In this document: piece by piece, positions 35,640 through 48,644 of the stretch
Position numbering within the stretch: the stretch's first letter is position 1
Layout of the letters: each line of letters starts with the position of its first letter
Assembly (NCBI GenBank): GCA_002914845.1
Contig: JXTC01000044.1
Coordinates: forward strand, 124,001 to 188,000
Direction: 5' to 3'
DNA from: Trema orientale
Taxonomy: Eukaryota > Streptophyta > Magnoliopsida > Rosales > Cannabaceae
DNA length: 64,000 nt
Notes under the pieces: generated by a model
What the model saw: only the letters and a program-made list of their open reading frames with translations
The model's database searches: none
Told to the model about the DNA's origin: nothing
Translations under genes and position numbers: made by a program

Positions 35640-36590
35640 AAACAAAGCTTTTAATGAATTTGTCATGCTCTGATTCACGTGTATGCTTATTTGATCTAAC
35701 TATTTAGTTAATAAAAACTGAAAACCAAATTACTTTCTATCATAAAAACATTAGAACTATATTAATTTCTATCATAAACAGTAGAACTATTTGGTTAATT
35801 CAATTATTGAATACTAGAAACCAATTTGGTTATTGGAAACTAGTTGCCAGAATCCAAAAACCAATATATATTTCTGTTGTTTTTACTTCAAAAATATAAT
35901 TACTTAATTTGAGAACTTGATCATATTCTTCAGCGTCTTTGTTCAATGCCTCACCCAATTCTTGTTATAGTATATTCTTCAAAAAGAGAATCACAATAGC
36001 TTTCAGGAAAGATTGATATTATAATAGTATAAGAAAATATTTTCGACAAAAATTGACAGCTAAGTTTTCAAGAGTCTAGGGTAGGGGCCATTATAATTTT
36101 CATATCAAAACATTACGATTCTGTAGACAAAAACAAGTTTTTAACTAGGTTATGGGATGGAACTCAGTTAACCGATAGGTTAATTATATTTGTATTATTA
36201 TTTGACTATGTTCTTGCATATAATATGATTATTTGCTCATCTTTTCAAAGCTTATAAATTTTTTGCATGAAATTTTTGAAAGAATGGGAATTTGTCATGC
36301 CCTAATTCACTTGTATGTGTATATGTTAAGTTAAATAAAAAAGTTAAGATGGTTAGTGAGCAATTTAATGATTTTATATCTTCACAAAGAGATTAGTGAA
36401 AAGATTTTATATTTACGATGCAAATTTTTGCAGTTAGTTTTTAAGCTATTGAGATGAATTAAGCGGTTGATTAAGGAACATAGAAGTGTAAATATTTGAA
36501 GATTGACATAATAGTGAAAGAAAAGATTTTCAACAAAAATTTATATGTTTTCAACCGTGCAGGATAGGGGCCATCAGAGAATTCCCACTC
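35640..36590. repeat. Diverged direct duplication
   Basis: Two related stretches, about 35650-36100 and about 36290-36570. They share AATTTGTCATGC...ATTCAC near the left and TTTTC(G/A)ACAAAAATT...AGG(A/G)TAGGGGCCAT near the right. Diverged, with indels between; origin unknown. Confidence 0.5.
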
Positions 36591-38709
36591 CCCTAAAAAA
36601 AACTAATTGGATATAATCCCCACTTTTTAAAAAGGATTTATATCATCTGCGGTCCCTAAACTTCCCCCTAAGTATTAATCAAGTCCCACCTTTTTTTTTT
36701 TGTAACTTTTAGATCCCCAACCTTTCACATTCGTATAACTTTAGTTCTTTTTCAACTTTTCTGTCCAATTCAGTCTTTATCGAACAGTTGTAGTATCACT
36801 TAGATCCTCAATCTTTACACAATATATCACTTAGGTCCCTATTCTTAATTTTGTAGTTTTTAACTTCTTAAACTTCTATTTTTGTAACACTTAGGTCCTT
36901 TTGAGTTAAAATCCAACTCTAATCAAATTGTACTAGATAAATTATTGAAAACTACCAATTGAAAACATCAACGGAATGTTCATTACCAATAGGGCATTTT
37001 TCGAAAAAGATAATCTAAATAACAGTATTATTTTTAATTAATTCTTATTACTATTAATATTGTACAATTTAATTGTTGAATCTTACTAATAATGGTAAAG
37101 TCCATTTTCTCCAATTCTATAGAAAATTATTTTTAGCGGTAAACTCATCAATCTTTTTTCATTCCAGTTAAAACTCATAAATAATAAAAGAAGTTTTCAA
37201 ACTTCTTAAATAATAAATTGACATTAATTTATAGAAAATTATGGGTTTTGATGATAATAATAATTAATAACAAAAAAATTAGTATTTGTGAATAGATACC
37301 GATTAAGCAAATACATGGATATAACAAGAGGAAAAAAAATGTACTATTTAATGATGATTTCTTGTTAATAGTCGTGAAATTTATTTTCTGCAAACTTATG
37401 AACTCACAATAGTATAAAAATAATCTAAAAGTCTCTCAACTGACAAATGAACATTAATTTATATAAAAAAAAATGAAAAAAAGGAATAGGGTTTTTAAAT
37501 GGATATCTTCATTTGTTACTACTTAGTAGATTGGACCGTAAAAAAAAAAAAAATAAAGAAAAATAAATATATGAAATTTTCAGTATTCCCATTCATTCCC
37601 AGTCGATCCTTCAATTGTTGAGCTCAATTTTGAATTTACCATCTTTATCTCCATCGATCTTTATATCTTGATCTTGAAATCGAATCCTATCTTTAAGACT
37701 CTTTCGACTATTTTAGACTTATCTGAACACACAAATATAATAAATACTAGAAACTAAAATTACAAATAAGTTTCAGGAGAAAAAAATGCTTGATAACACT
37801 GGAGTGATTGTTCGAAGATGCTAAATATAAGATTATATGTTACTACTAACTACGTACTGAGCTAGTTCGTGTTCATTGGAGCTATATACTCATACAATTG
37901 AACATACAAGTGTACTTCGATTGAAACTTAAATCATTTTTTTTTTAAATAAGAATGAACCTTCCATAATTCGATTGTTCAAATGATCATTTCATATGCTC
38001 TCTTTTTTTTTTTTTTTTTTTTTTTTTGTGGGACGACATTCGTATTAGCTTATTGCTTCATCTCAATATATGTATATCATGTATATTTTTATTTTCCGCT
38101 ATAACGATTGATTTTAAATTAAAATAAAAAAACCATTGTTCTATAATTGACAAGATACCACCCTTCTTTTTAGAACTTGTACATTTTTAATAAATTAATG
38201 AATGAATACGCATGGTTGAGGAATTGTTGCATAAGTACATACTAAATTTGGTATAAGAACCAGCCAATAAGTGGCTCCCACTTCATTGAAAACTGTCTTA
38301 AGTTACGTTGTTCTTCACATGGGACCTTTAGACCTAATTAATACATCGCATTTCTTTTTTGTTTTTTTACTCCCAACCATCTTCTTAACTTTTTTTCATT
38401 TTCGCTCATGCCCCAACTCTTCTAAACTTAGCATACTTCCCTCTTCTTCCTCCCAATTGCTACCATTAATATCTTCAAAATTCATAAAGCTAATTAATAA
38501 AGCGAGAGAAAATGAAATGAAGAATGAAACAATTAAAGAGATAAATAAGATCCATTGAGAGCAATAGCTTTTCATAGTATTACTTTTATGTTTTAATTAA
38601 CACCTAGTGTTATTACTTGTCTAAATAGAGACTAATGACGTTGCAAGTTTGGAAAGCATATTTATGGGTTGAAGTTTGCCAAATGGCATTTATGTATATA
38701 AATGGGGAA
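36591..38709. other. Gene-free AT-rich DNA with a 'ggtccct'-type repeat
   Basis: From about 36645 to 36900 the sequence repeats words such as TAGGTCC and TTAGATCC spaced along a T-rich strand, which is typical of old plant inverted-repeat elements, but I could not pair two ends. The rest to 38709 is AT-rich and holds only short frames. Confidence 0.4.
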
Positions 38710-38995
38710 AGAGAAATTTAGGTGGATGACGAATATTTTAAATTAGCTTAAGTAGATGTCCATTCTTCAAATTTTATAGCTAAATGTCCAAGTATATATA
38801 ATTTTACACTTAGTAGATATGTTTATCTACCAATTTTCAGTTACTGTACTGAAATGTACTAGGTATATAATTTTTTATACTTGGTATATGCAATTTTACA
38901 CTTGGTATATAAGTATATATACTGGATATTTTGCTATAATATTTGATAAATGGATATTTACTAAATTGGGCTAAAAATTTGGTTATATTTCTATA
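38710..38995. mobile_element. MITE-like inverted-repeat element (same family as about 2387-2785)
   Basis: The left arm (AGATGTCCATTCTTC, then TTTTATAGCTAAATGTCC) is matched by the inverse of the right arm (AAATATCCATTTATC, then ATTATAGCAAAATATCC). The centre is rich in TATAC/TATATA. Limits are approximate. Confidence 0.55.
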
Positions 38996-39599
38996 AGCCC
39001 CATGGGGAAATTATGTCTTTTACCGCGTTTTTAGAAAAAAAAATTTGAAAAATACGTTAGCTTCTGTTTTTTAAGGTCTGGTACAGTTTTTATTAGAAAA
39101 ATATAATTTTCTAAAAAATATTTAAAAAAATATCATTTTTTAAAATAGTAACTAGTAACCAAAGGTATTTATAACTAGCAACTGGTTTTCAAAAACTGGT
39201 AACCAGTTTCCATTTTAAAAATGATATTTTTCTAAAAAAATATTAAATAGTGATATTGTTCTAATAAAAACCATACAGAAATTTGAAAAAAATCCGACCT
39301 CCGTATCTTTGTAATTCTTTTTGGTTTTTATAAGTAAAAGTGTTAAAAATCCTATATAAATATATATTTTTAATTTCTCAATAAATAAGATTTTTTATCA
39401 GCTGTCAAAACGTGATTAATGCCTTAAAATTGTAAGATTAGATGGAATAGTTACACTATTAGTGATACAATCTTGCTACCATGACAAAATAAAACTGAAA
39501 AAAATCAGGTTATAATTTTTTTTTTGGACACTCGAATTTGAAACATTCGAACATTAAAATAAGCTAATTTGGCTAGATTGATAAAAAAAAATTTCTAGG

Positions 39600-40005
39600 G
39601 TACATTGGGTCTATTGAGCTCACAAAGTAGCCTAATCCAACCTTGAAAGTCAAGTTCCGCTCTTGAAGTAGAGATCTTAGCAGTTGAGTGTGGTAATCAA
39701 TTTTGCTTAGCTCAAGGTTGGAATGATGCGATTTTGTTCTCAGATACTCAGCTGGTGGCCACTGCTGTCGCTCTTCACCGTGTCCCGTAGTGGGATTTGA
39801 CTTTTTTTTGTCTTCCTTTATTTTCATTGTTAAATTCCTGTAATATTGGTGTTTGTTGGATTCCTAGAGTGGCCAACAGGTCAGCCTATGCTCTCGTGAC
39901 TTGGGTCCTTCGATCTGGCCGTGTTGACTCTTTCTCAACATAGGAGGTAAACCCTAAGTGATTTAGTTGATTAATCTACTCCTTTTTCCAATGAAAAAAA
40001 AAAAA
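39600..40005 (+). pseudogene. LINE (L1-type) 3' end with RNase H-like domain relic and A-tail
   Basis: Plus-strand translation at about 39657-39781 reads ALEVEILAVECGNQFCLAQG then ILFSDTQLVATAV, and at about 39860-39943 IPRVANRSAYALVTWVLRSG then a stop. These resemble the RNase H domain found at the C-terminus of plant non-LTR retrotransposon polyproteins. The segments are out of frame with each other. An A-run at about 39991-40005 marks the 3' end. The 5' part of the element is absent, as is usual for truncated insertions. Confidence 0.6.
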
Positions 40006-41600
40006 AAAGAAAAACCTCCAAAGTCTTTTTTCCCTTTAATATATGATATTTTATATACATAAACACACGAGTACAACTTAGAAGAACAATGTCAAAGGTA
40101 AGTTTTACACTGTTAATCCCCACGTTACGCAATATCCCTTTTAAGTGAACAATTACTTAAATGATATGAGCTTGATTAGTAAGTCTCATTTAAGTAAATC
40201 CCCGATCTTTAGTAGCCCTGTGGAGTCAATCACAAGCGTTGCGTGTTGATTTATCATGTTTCATGTTAGATTTAAAAATAAAAAATGAGTACAATCATAT
40301 AGAAAAATTTAAAAAGTCAGTAATGTTGATTTGTTGTGTTTCATCTGAAAGAAAAAAGAAAAACAAAAAACCATTTAAGTCCCACATCAACAAATCAACT
40401 TTAGGAACCAGAGTCAATAATTTTGGTGTGTGGGGTCCCCAATTGGTAATTTTTCCCATTCGATGGACATGTACCACACATAATTTTTGTAGTGTTTCAA
40501 GTGCAAAAAACAACTTAAGTAGGATGATAAGTTCAAACTAATCCCCTTTTTGGTTCGTATTTTACGCCTTAACACTAAATTGACACCTTTTTTCTAGTTC
40601 ACCAAATCAATCTCACTCAAATAGATCAATTCAGGTCCAACCAAAAAGCAAGTTGGGATCAAATACCAACGTTTATGGTCAGAAGCTAGACTTGTTTACT
40701 AAACCAAATGAACTGAGATGATTCTAAACTTCCGAGTCATAGGGTAAAAAGATTCAAAACTCATCGTAATTTACAATCATGAGTTTCATAAGCTTTAACA
40801 TGCCATTGAGAATTTTCCACTCTACATACAACTACAAGGCACATCATCGTCATCCAACAACAAAATTAGGTAGTATGTTTTCAAAAACAAAATTAGGTAG
40901 TATATTAGCTTCCACGTATCCACCTTAACAAATGCTTCAACAAAACAACAATACACTAAAATTTTAAAACGACAACTCTTCGCGTTTTCTAGTCTAAATT
41001 TGCAAATAAGCCATTGAAAATAGAGAGCATATACAAAGCACGGACCAATATACCATACGGAAAATAGAGCCTTTTTTAACTAGTGTAATAGTAGATTTAT
41101 GATTCATTTGAAAAAGAAAATAACAATTTCTCTACCTTTTTTCCGCTAGGAAACAATATTTATTCATTTGTAGTATGTCAAATTAACTAGAACCATTTCA
41201 ATGTCCAAAAACTATGATAAATGGCTCTATTACCCGATTTGAGATACATATGAAAACAAACATTTATCCAAATTCCAAACCCTACAAATTGAAAATAGTA
41301 ACAACTCCTAGTTGACAAAACAAATGAGATACATCCACATTTTATTAGTTTGTAACGCTATACTCTATTAATGAATATTTGTATTGTTTTTATAAATTGA
41401 ATAACAGTTTAAAATAAAAGTAAATTTGTAGCCAAAAGTATATTTTTCTTCTGTTAAATAAACCCATGTCAAAGTGATTTTCTCAATTTGTTGAGAAAAA
41501 AAATAAAAATCAAAGATTGAACAACAAAACGCTTAGTGATTACTAACGAGTAATAAGCTTAAGCAGAGGCATATTCCAAAACAACAACTAAAACCACACA
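40006..41600. other. Gene-free DNA upstream of the SAHH promoter
   Basis: AT-rich, with short frames only. A sequence like the snRNA upstream element (AGTCCCACATCAA at about 40378) occurs but no TATA or snRNA body follows it. Small local repeats (AAATTAGGTAGTAT) at about 40863-40906. Confidence 0.5.
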
Positions 41601-41617
41601 AACACAAACACAAAAGT

Positions 41618-41629
41618 CACGTGGGGCCC
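41618..41629. promoter_or_regulatory. Overlapping G-box and TCP-like site upstream of SAHH
   Basis: CACGTG (41618-41623) overlaps GTGGGGCCC (41621-41629). The first is the core bound by plant bZIP and bHLH factors; the second fits the class I TCP consensus GTGGGNCC, frequent in promoters of growth genes. It lies about 270 bp upstream of the SAHH ATG. Binding itself is inferred. Confidence 0.5.
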
Positions 41630-41800
41630 GCTTCATTTTCCGTTGCCTACGCTCAAGTTTTTCACTCTCATTTACCAGATCCACCAACCCCTAAAACCTC
41701 TCCCAAATTTTCTTTTTTTTTTTAAAAAAAAAATTCACAAATCACACCCCTAAAATCCCCAAACCCCTAAATCCCAACCGTTGATCTCACTCCTCAAACC

Positions 41801-41808
41801 TATTTATA
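41801..41808 (+). promoter_or_regulatory. Putative SAHH TATA box
   Basis: TATTTATA about 90 bp upstream of the SAHH start codon, followed by a pyrimidine-rich stretch (CTCTTCGTCTCACTCTCTCC) that would form the 5' leader. Position and context fit a TATA element. Confidence 0.55.
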
Positions 41809-41896
41809 CACCCTCCTACTCCACCATTTCTCTTCGTCTCACTCTCTCCAAACCCCAAAAATCTCGATCGAATCAGAGAGGCTCAGATCTGCAGCA

Positions 41897-43777
<1,881 letters not shown>

Positions 43778-45228
43778 GAAGAGAGGGTCAACCGGACGAG
43801 AGTTGAGAAAGAACGGAAGAAAAACTATATATTTCAGCGGATTGATTGTTTTTTTTTTTTTTTTACATTTTCTGATGATGTGGTAGAATACTAGACTTTG
43901 ATTTTTGTAGGAGGTTGTGTTTTTTTGGTGGTGGTGGGTAGTTTTTCGGGGGGAAAGGGTGTGGAATTGGTCTCTGATGAAGACCTGATGGGTTTCGGTT
44001 TTCAATAAGGATGGATTTGGGCTGTGTTGGGATAATATTGTAACTGCTGCGATATAATTTTGCTGCATTCGCTTATCGTCATAATCATCATCATATTAGC
44101 TGGAAACAAAAGGGGAAAGGAATGAATTACTTTGCCTATATTTCGTTACCACTTGGCTTTCATTATAAGTGCCTTCATTATAATACTCTTGTGTTTGTTA
44201 TTATCGTCATTATTCTTGCGCCTTTTTGAAAATTAAGTATTTGCTTATGTAGGTGTTTTCAAACATTTTCTATGATCCGGAGAATTTGATATGATTCTGT
44301 GCTAGGTGGTTGAGATATTGGTTAAAAGCTAAGGTTTCAAGGCTGAAGCCTGAAATTGCAAGCGTAGGATTTTGTCCTCTTACATAAATTAATCTTTTAT
44401 ATGGGGTTTGTGGTTTTAAGCAATCATAGTTTGCTGCTGTTGTGCATGATTATTTGCTTGGCCACGTGTCATCTGATTTTTAACGTGAAATGCCCTTTTT
44501 CTAGTTATTTTGTTGTATATAGAATTTAAAGTTGGTGGGGTCTTAAAAGGACTGTTTAGGACTTTTCTTTGTTTAACCTTTTGTTATATTTTTCCCCGAA
44601 AAAAATACAGTACATGATGTCATCGGTTGGAAATTTTTGTGTTGGCAATTTTTGTGGGAAGGAAAAAAGAGAAGCAAACAAAGAATGGGTGGGTAAACAA
44701 AAGTTGGCGTGTGGATGGTGTGGGACCGTAGGGTTTTTTTTTTTTGTTTTTTTTTTTAAGTACTTGGTGTGGTTGGTAACTTTTTTTTTAAAGATAATTC
44801 TCTATTTATTTACCTTTAGCGTGATAATATTGATAAAGTAACAACGGCATACGTGCCGATTTATTTTGTGATATTTTAATATTATTTGATTTGATATTTT
44901 ACGAATTAATCAAATCTAATATGTATCATTAAAGTTTATTTAATATTTTTTAAATTTATATGTTATGAAAGTCACATGTTTGGATCTAAAAATTTGTGGA
45001 TTTCTGCATTAATCGTTGATTTCAGCGTTATGTAGCATGTGTTTTTAAGGTACCTTCAAAAAAGAAAGTGATGATACATCAACTCGACTATTGACTTAAT
45101 AATCAAAATCAATAGTTTAATTAAATAAGAAAAACGGTAAACTCTTCTCAAATAAGCCAAGATAAAATTTCTTAAGCTTCTTCGCTTTCTCGATCAAGAG
45201 GAATATGGACAGAAATAGTTCGACATAT
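43778..45228. other. SAHH 3' UTR and downstream flank
   Basis: The first 250-300 bp after the stop is probably 3' UTR; CAATAAGG at about 44003 resembles a plant near-upstream poly(A) signal. The remainder is AT-rich and contains no gene I can support. Confidence 0.55.
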
Positions 45229-45998
45229 ACACAGAATTTTTATCAATTTATTTATTTATTTTTTTTTTCAACTTCTTACCATCAGTATGATAATAAATCT
45301 AATTATAGGTGTCTATAGTGAATTTCGATTGGAGCTTCTTTTTGTCACCACCGAAGCCAAACAAAATGGATTCTTTTTTCATGACAAGATCTAATTGCAT
45401 TATGTGTACTTGTTATTATCGTCAATTGACTCAATCCTTCTATTTTGATAAGTTACGTGATCACATGGATAATACCTATTTGCACTAATATCTTTCTTCA
45501 GCAAGCCCTACTCTCTACTTTCAAAGGAGTGATCGAAGTGATAAGGTGCTCTATCTTAAGACCTTTTCTCATTTAGAGAACATGAGGTCAAAGGTTTGAA
45601 TGCCCACGTCACTTTTGTACACAGAATTTTTATCAATTTATTATTGTTTTTTTTTTCAACTTCTTACCATCAGTATGTTAATAAATCTAATTATAGATGC
45701 CTATAGTGAATTTCGATTGGAGCTTCTTTTGGTCACCACCAAAGCCAAACAAAATGGATTCTTTTTTCATGATAAGATCCAATTGCATTATGTGTACTTG
45801 TTATTATCATCAATTGACTCAATTCTTCTATTTTGATAAGTTACGTGGATAACACCTATTTGTACCAATCTCTTCCTTCAGCAAGCCCTACTCTCTACTT
45901 TCAAGAGAATGATCGAAGTGATATGGTGCTCTATCTTAAGACCTTTTCTCATTTAAGGAGCATGAGGTCAAGGGTTTGAATGCCCACGTCACTTTTGA
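45229..45998. repeat. Tandem duplication of a 390-bp unit
   Basis: ACACAGAATTTTTATCAATT begins both copies, at 45229 and 45619, and the similarity runs to CCCACGTCACTTTTG. The copies differ by scattered substitutions and small indels (for example a GATCACAT segment missing from copy 2). The unit's end includes GGTTTGAATGCCC, which is B-box-like, so a tRNA-derived retroposon origin is possible but unproven. Confidence 0.9.
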
Positions 45999-46631
45999 GA
46001 GTCCAATCGAATAGGGGTGACTCTAGAAAATAACCTAAGATTTTATCCCTCTTTTTTCATTACCGAACAAAAAAAAAAAGCAAGTCCACTCTCTAGAGGC
46101 TTAATAAGTGGGTTAAGTTGGCAAATGTCACTTTTTTAAACTAATTCATTAAACATAACACTTCTGTTAGAATCTACAATTTTTTGAAGGGAAAAAGATA
46201 ATTCCTTCTAAATCTGGGTATGGTGACACCTTAGTTATCAGAGTATACATAAGTGAGGATTGGCCATGGTAGACGTAAGTTTCAGAACCCAAACGAAGAG
46301 TATGGTCGAAGTTGAAAAAAGAAAAAGGGTTAATGGGGGAGACAAGAGAGAAAATCCATTGGAGATAGGAGATCGTCGTCAGAGGAGAGAGGAGCTTGTC
46401 GTCGAAGAAAAGAGAGAGAAAGAAGAAAAGAGAGAGAAAGAGATAGAGAGAGAGAGAAATCAGATTTGGAATAAATGAGAGAGAAGATTGAAGAGTTTTT
46501 GGGTATTAAGTTATTCAACTGAGGGTAAAAGAGTCATTTTGTATGTGAAAAGTGACACAAATTAGTGGGGGAAAAGACAGTTGCTATGTTTAACTAACAA
46601 AAAAACATGGCCATGTCTTATTTAATCTTAA

Positions 46632-47010
46632 GTGTGAACTACAAAATAATATCCTCAAGTTTGAATATTCTGGAATTTAAATTCTGAATTTTAAACTCTG
46701 CAAAATAATATCATGAGATTAAGAATTTCTAATTATTAATACCTGTACTGACTTTTTGACCAATTTTATAACGAAAAAATAATAATATCCTCCATAAAAA
46801 CTAGATTAATTATTATTATTCTCTTTAGTTTTGAGGATATTATTGTTTTTTATCAGCTAAAATTATTCAAAAAGTCAACTTAGGATATTAATTTTCAGAA
46901 ATTCTTAATCTCAGGATATTGTTTTGCATGGTCCAAATTTTATGATTTAAATTGCAGAACAATCAAACTTGAAGGTTTCTTTTTTTTTTTTTTTTGGTTG
47001 CAGTTTACCC
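46632..47010. mobile_element. 379-bp foldback element with perfect 9-bp target duplication
   Basis: Flanked by TAATCTTAA at 46623-46631 and 47011-47019. The two arms pair over about 190 bp each; shared blocks include CAAGTTTGA, GAGATTAAGAATTTCT and AATAATATCCTC. A related element lies at 61682-62083. The 9-bp duplication and long arms suggest the Mutator-like superfamily. Transcribed, it would form a long hairpin. Confidence 0.78.
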
Positions 47011-47379
47011 TAATCTTAATAAGCATATCTAACTTTAATGGACTCGTTTATGAAAATTATAAATGTCCAATTCAATGAACTAATCCAATCAAATCCAGTG
47101 TTTTTTTTTTTTTGAAATTGTTTTATTGGTTCGTATGTACTACTTGTATATGTTGAACACGTATATATTTGTTATTTTAAAATGATTTTTTTTTAAATTT
47201 AATTGTTGTATTTATGAGATTGGAATCTAATACTGGTAAGGTAAAAACATCTACTATAATTCAAAATTTAGAAACAAAATTCAATTGTTAGTATATAAAT
47301 TAGTTACATGTAGATACGTGATACCTTGATAGTTTTTACTCAAAGGAAGGAAGGAGAGTAGCAAGAATGAATAGACTAG

Positions 47380-47635
47380 GAAAGAGAAAGTTTGGAGGAT
47401 AGAGAGAATAATAGCTCTCCTTCAACTTGTTTGGTACGAGAAGGAGGGTTGAAATAATGGATAGAGATTTAATTATATATTTACAATTTTATCCCGGATG
47501 GATTAGGCAAGTAAGAGGGAAAATTTGAAGGATAGAGAGGATAATAGCTCTCTTTCAGTTTGTTTGGTATGAGAAAGAAGTGTTGAAATGATGGATATAG
47601 ATCTAATTGTATAATTACAATTTTACCCATTGTAA
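47380..47635. repeat. Direct duplication, about 130-bp period
   Basis: GGATAGAGAG(A/G)ATAATAGC and the following CTTGTTTGGTA(C/T)GAGAA(G/A) segment through TACAATTTTA(T/C)CC occur twice, at about 47396-47495 and about 47532-47632. Unit of unknown origin. Confidence 0.75.
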
Positions 47636-47639
47636 AAAA

Positions 47640-48644
47640 AAAATGTTTTTTGATATTTTTTTTAAGAGATATTATCATCTATCATTCATTTTGTTATTCC
47701 TATCTCTCTCATTTATGGAATGATTCAACTTGGTGGCCAGAGGCATTTGTAACCCTCTCTCCTTTTTCTCAACAATGGATTTTATGTTTCTTTAAAAAAA
47801 AAAAAGAAAAAGATTTTAATTTTCCTTTCATCCCCTCTTCCTCGCCATCTCAATCCTTCCACGAATCCCCCTATCAATCAAACAGGGTCAAGGACATTAA
47901 TAGAATAAGCATATTCTACCCAGGCCTTACCTTTGCTGTCCCAACTATCGAGGCCAATATTAAGGCCTTTATCACGTTTTATGGCCGATAAGAACTAAAA
48001 CGTCCTTATTTTCGAGAATTTTACTTTTTTAAATGTAACATAATTGAACCTTTTACAACTTATTTTTGAGAAATATATAAAATAAAATACTAAAAAAAAA
48101 AGTGTAAAATTATAATACTGATATTTTTCCTTTCTAAAATTATGCTTCTCCGTACCAGCTTATAAAATTAATTTTAACCACACATTTTACGATTGAGGAC
48201 AACTTCTGGAGATTCTAAAGACTCTGCCGCATAGGTAAGGTATTCTTTTTGTCTTTCTTTTGCTACTTCACTAAGAAACCAATGGGCCAAAGCCACGACA
48301 CGAGAGGCTATGGATTTATACTTTACATGAGGTCGTAATTTTGACGATGTTATCAGCTAAGAATAAACGCACATCATCCCTCTTAGCATTACTCCTCGAA
48401 TAAACAAAACCAAATAGCGTCCATCCCTCAACGGTTTCCATTTGCTAAGAAAGGAAAGCGCCAAAGGCACGAAATTAAAGAAGGGTCTAAAGAAGGGTCT
48501 GGCTCGCTCTGAGACTGAGAGCTACAAAAACAAAACGCAAACTGAAAAAACAACAGAGAGTCCAACATCATTACACTTGTTAATTAGCCATGCATCAAAA
48601 TCTATTTTTCAAGAATCTCACTTCATTGGGTAAGATGTACGCTT
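47640..48644. other. Intergenic and probable 3' flank of the SAHH-like gene
   Basis: Contains an A-run preceded by GGATTTTATGTTTCTTT at about 47775-47805, reminiscent of a retroposon tail, and otherwise ordinary AT-rich DNA. The 200 bp next to 48645 may be 3' UTR of the SAHH-like gene. No remnant of the missing SAHH C-terminus is visible downstream of its stop. Confidence 0.5.

Noticed and set aside
40376..40392. snRNA-type upstream sequence element (AGTCCCACATCAA)
   Set aside because: No TATA at the expected spacing and no snRNA body; the word is common in plant repeats.
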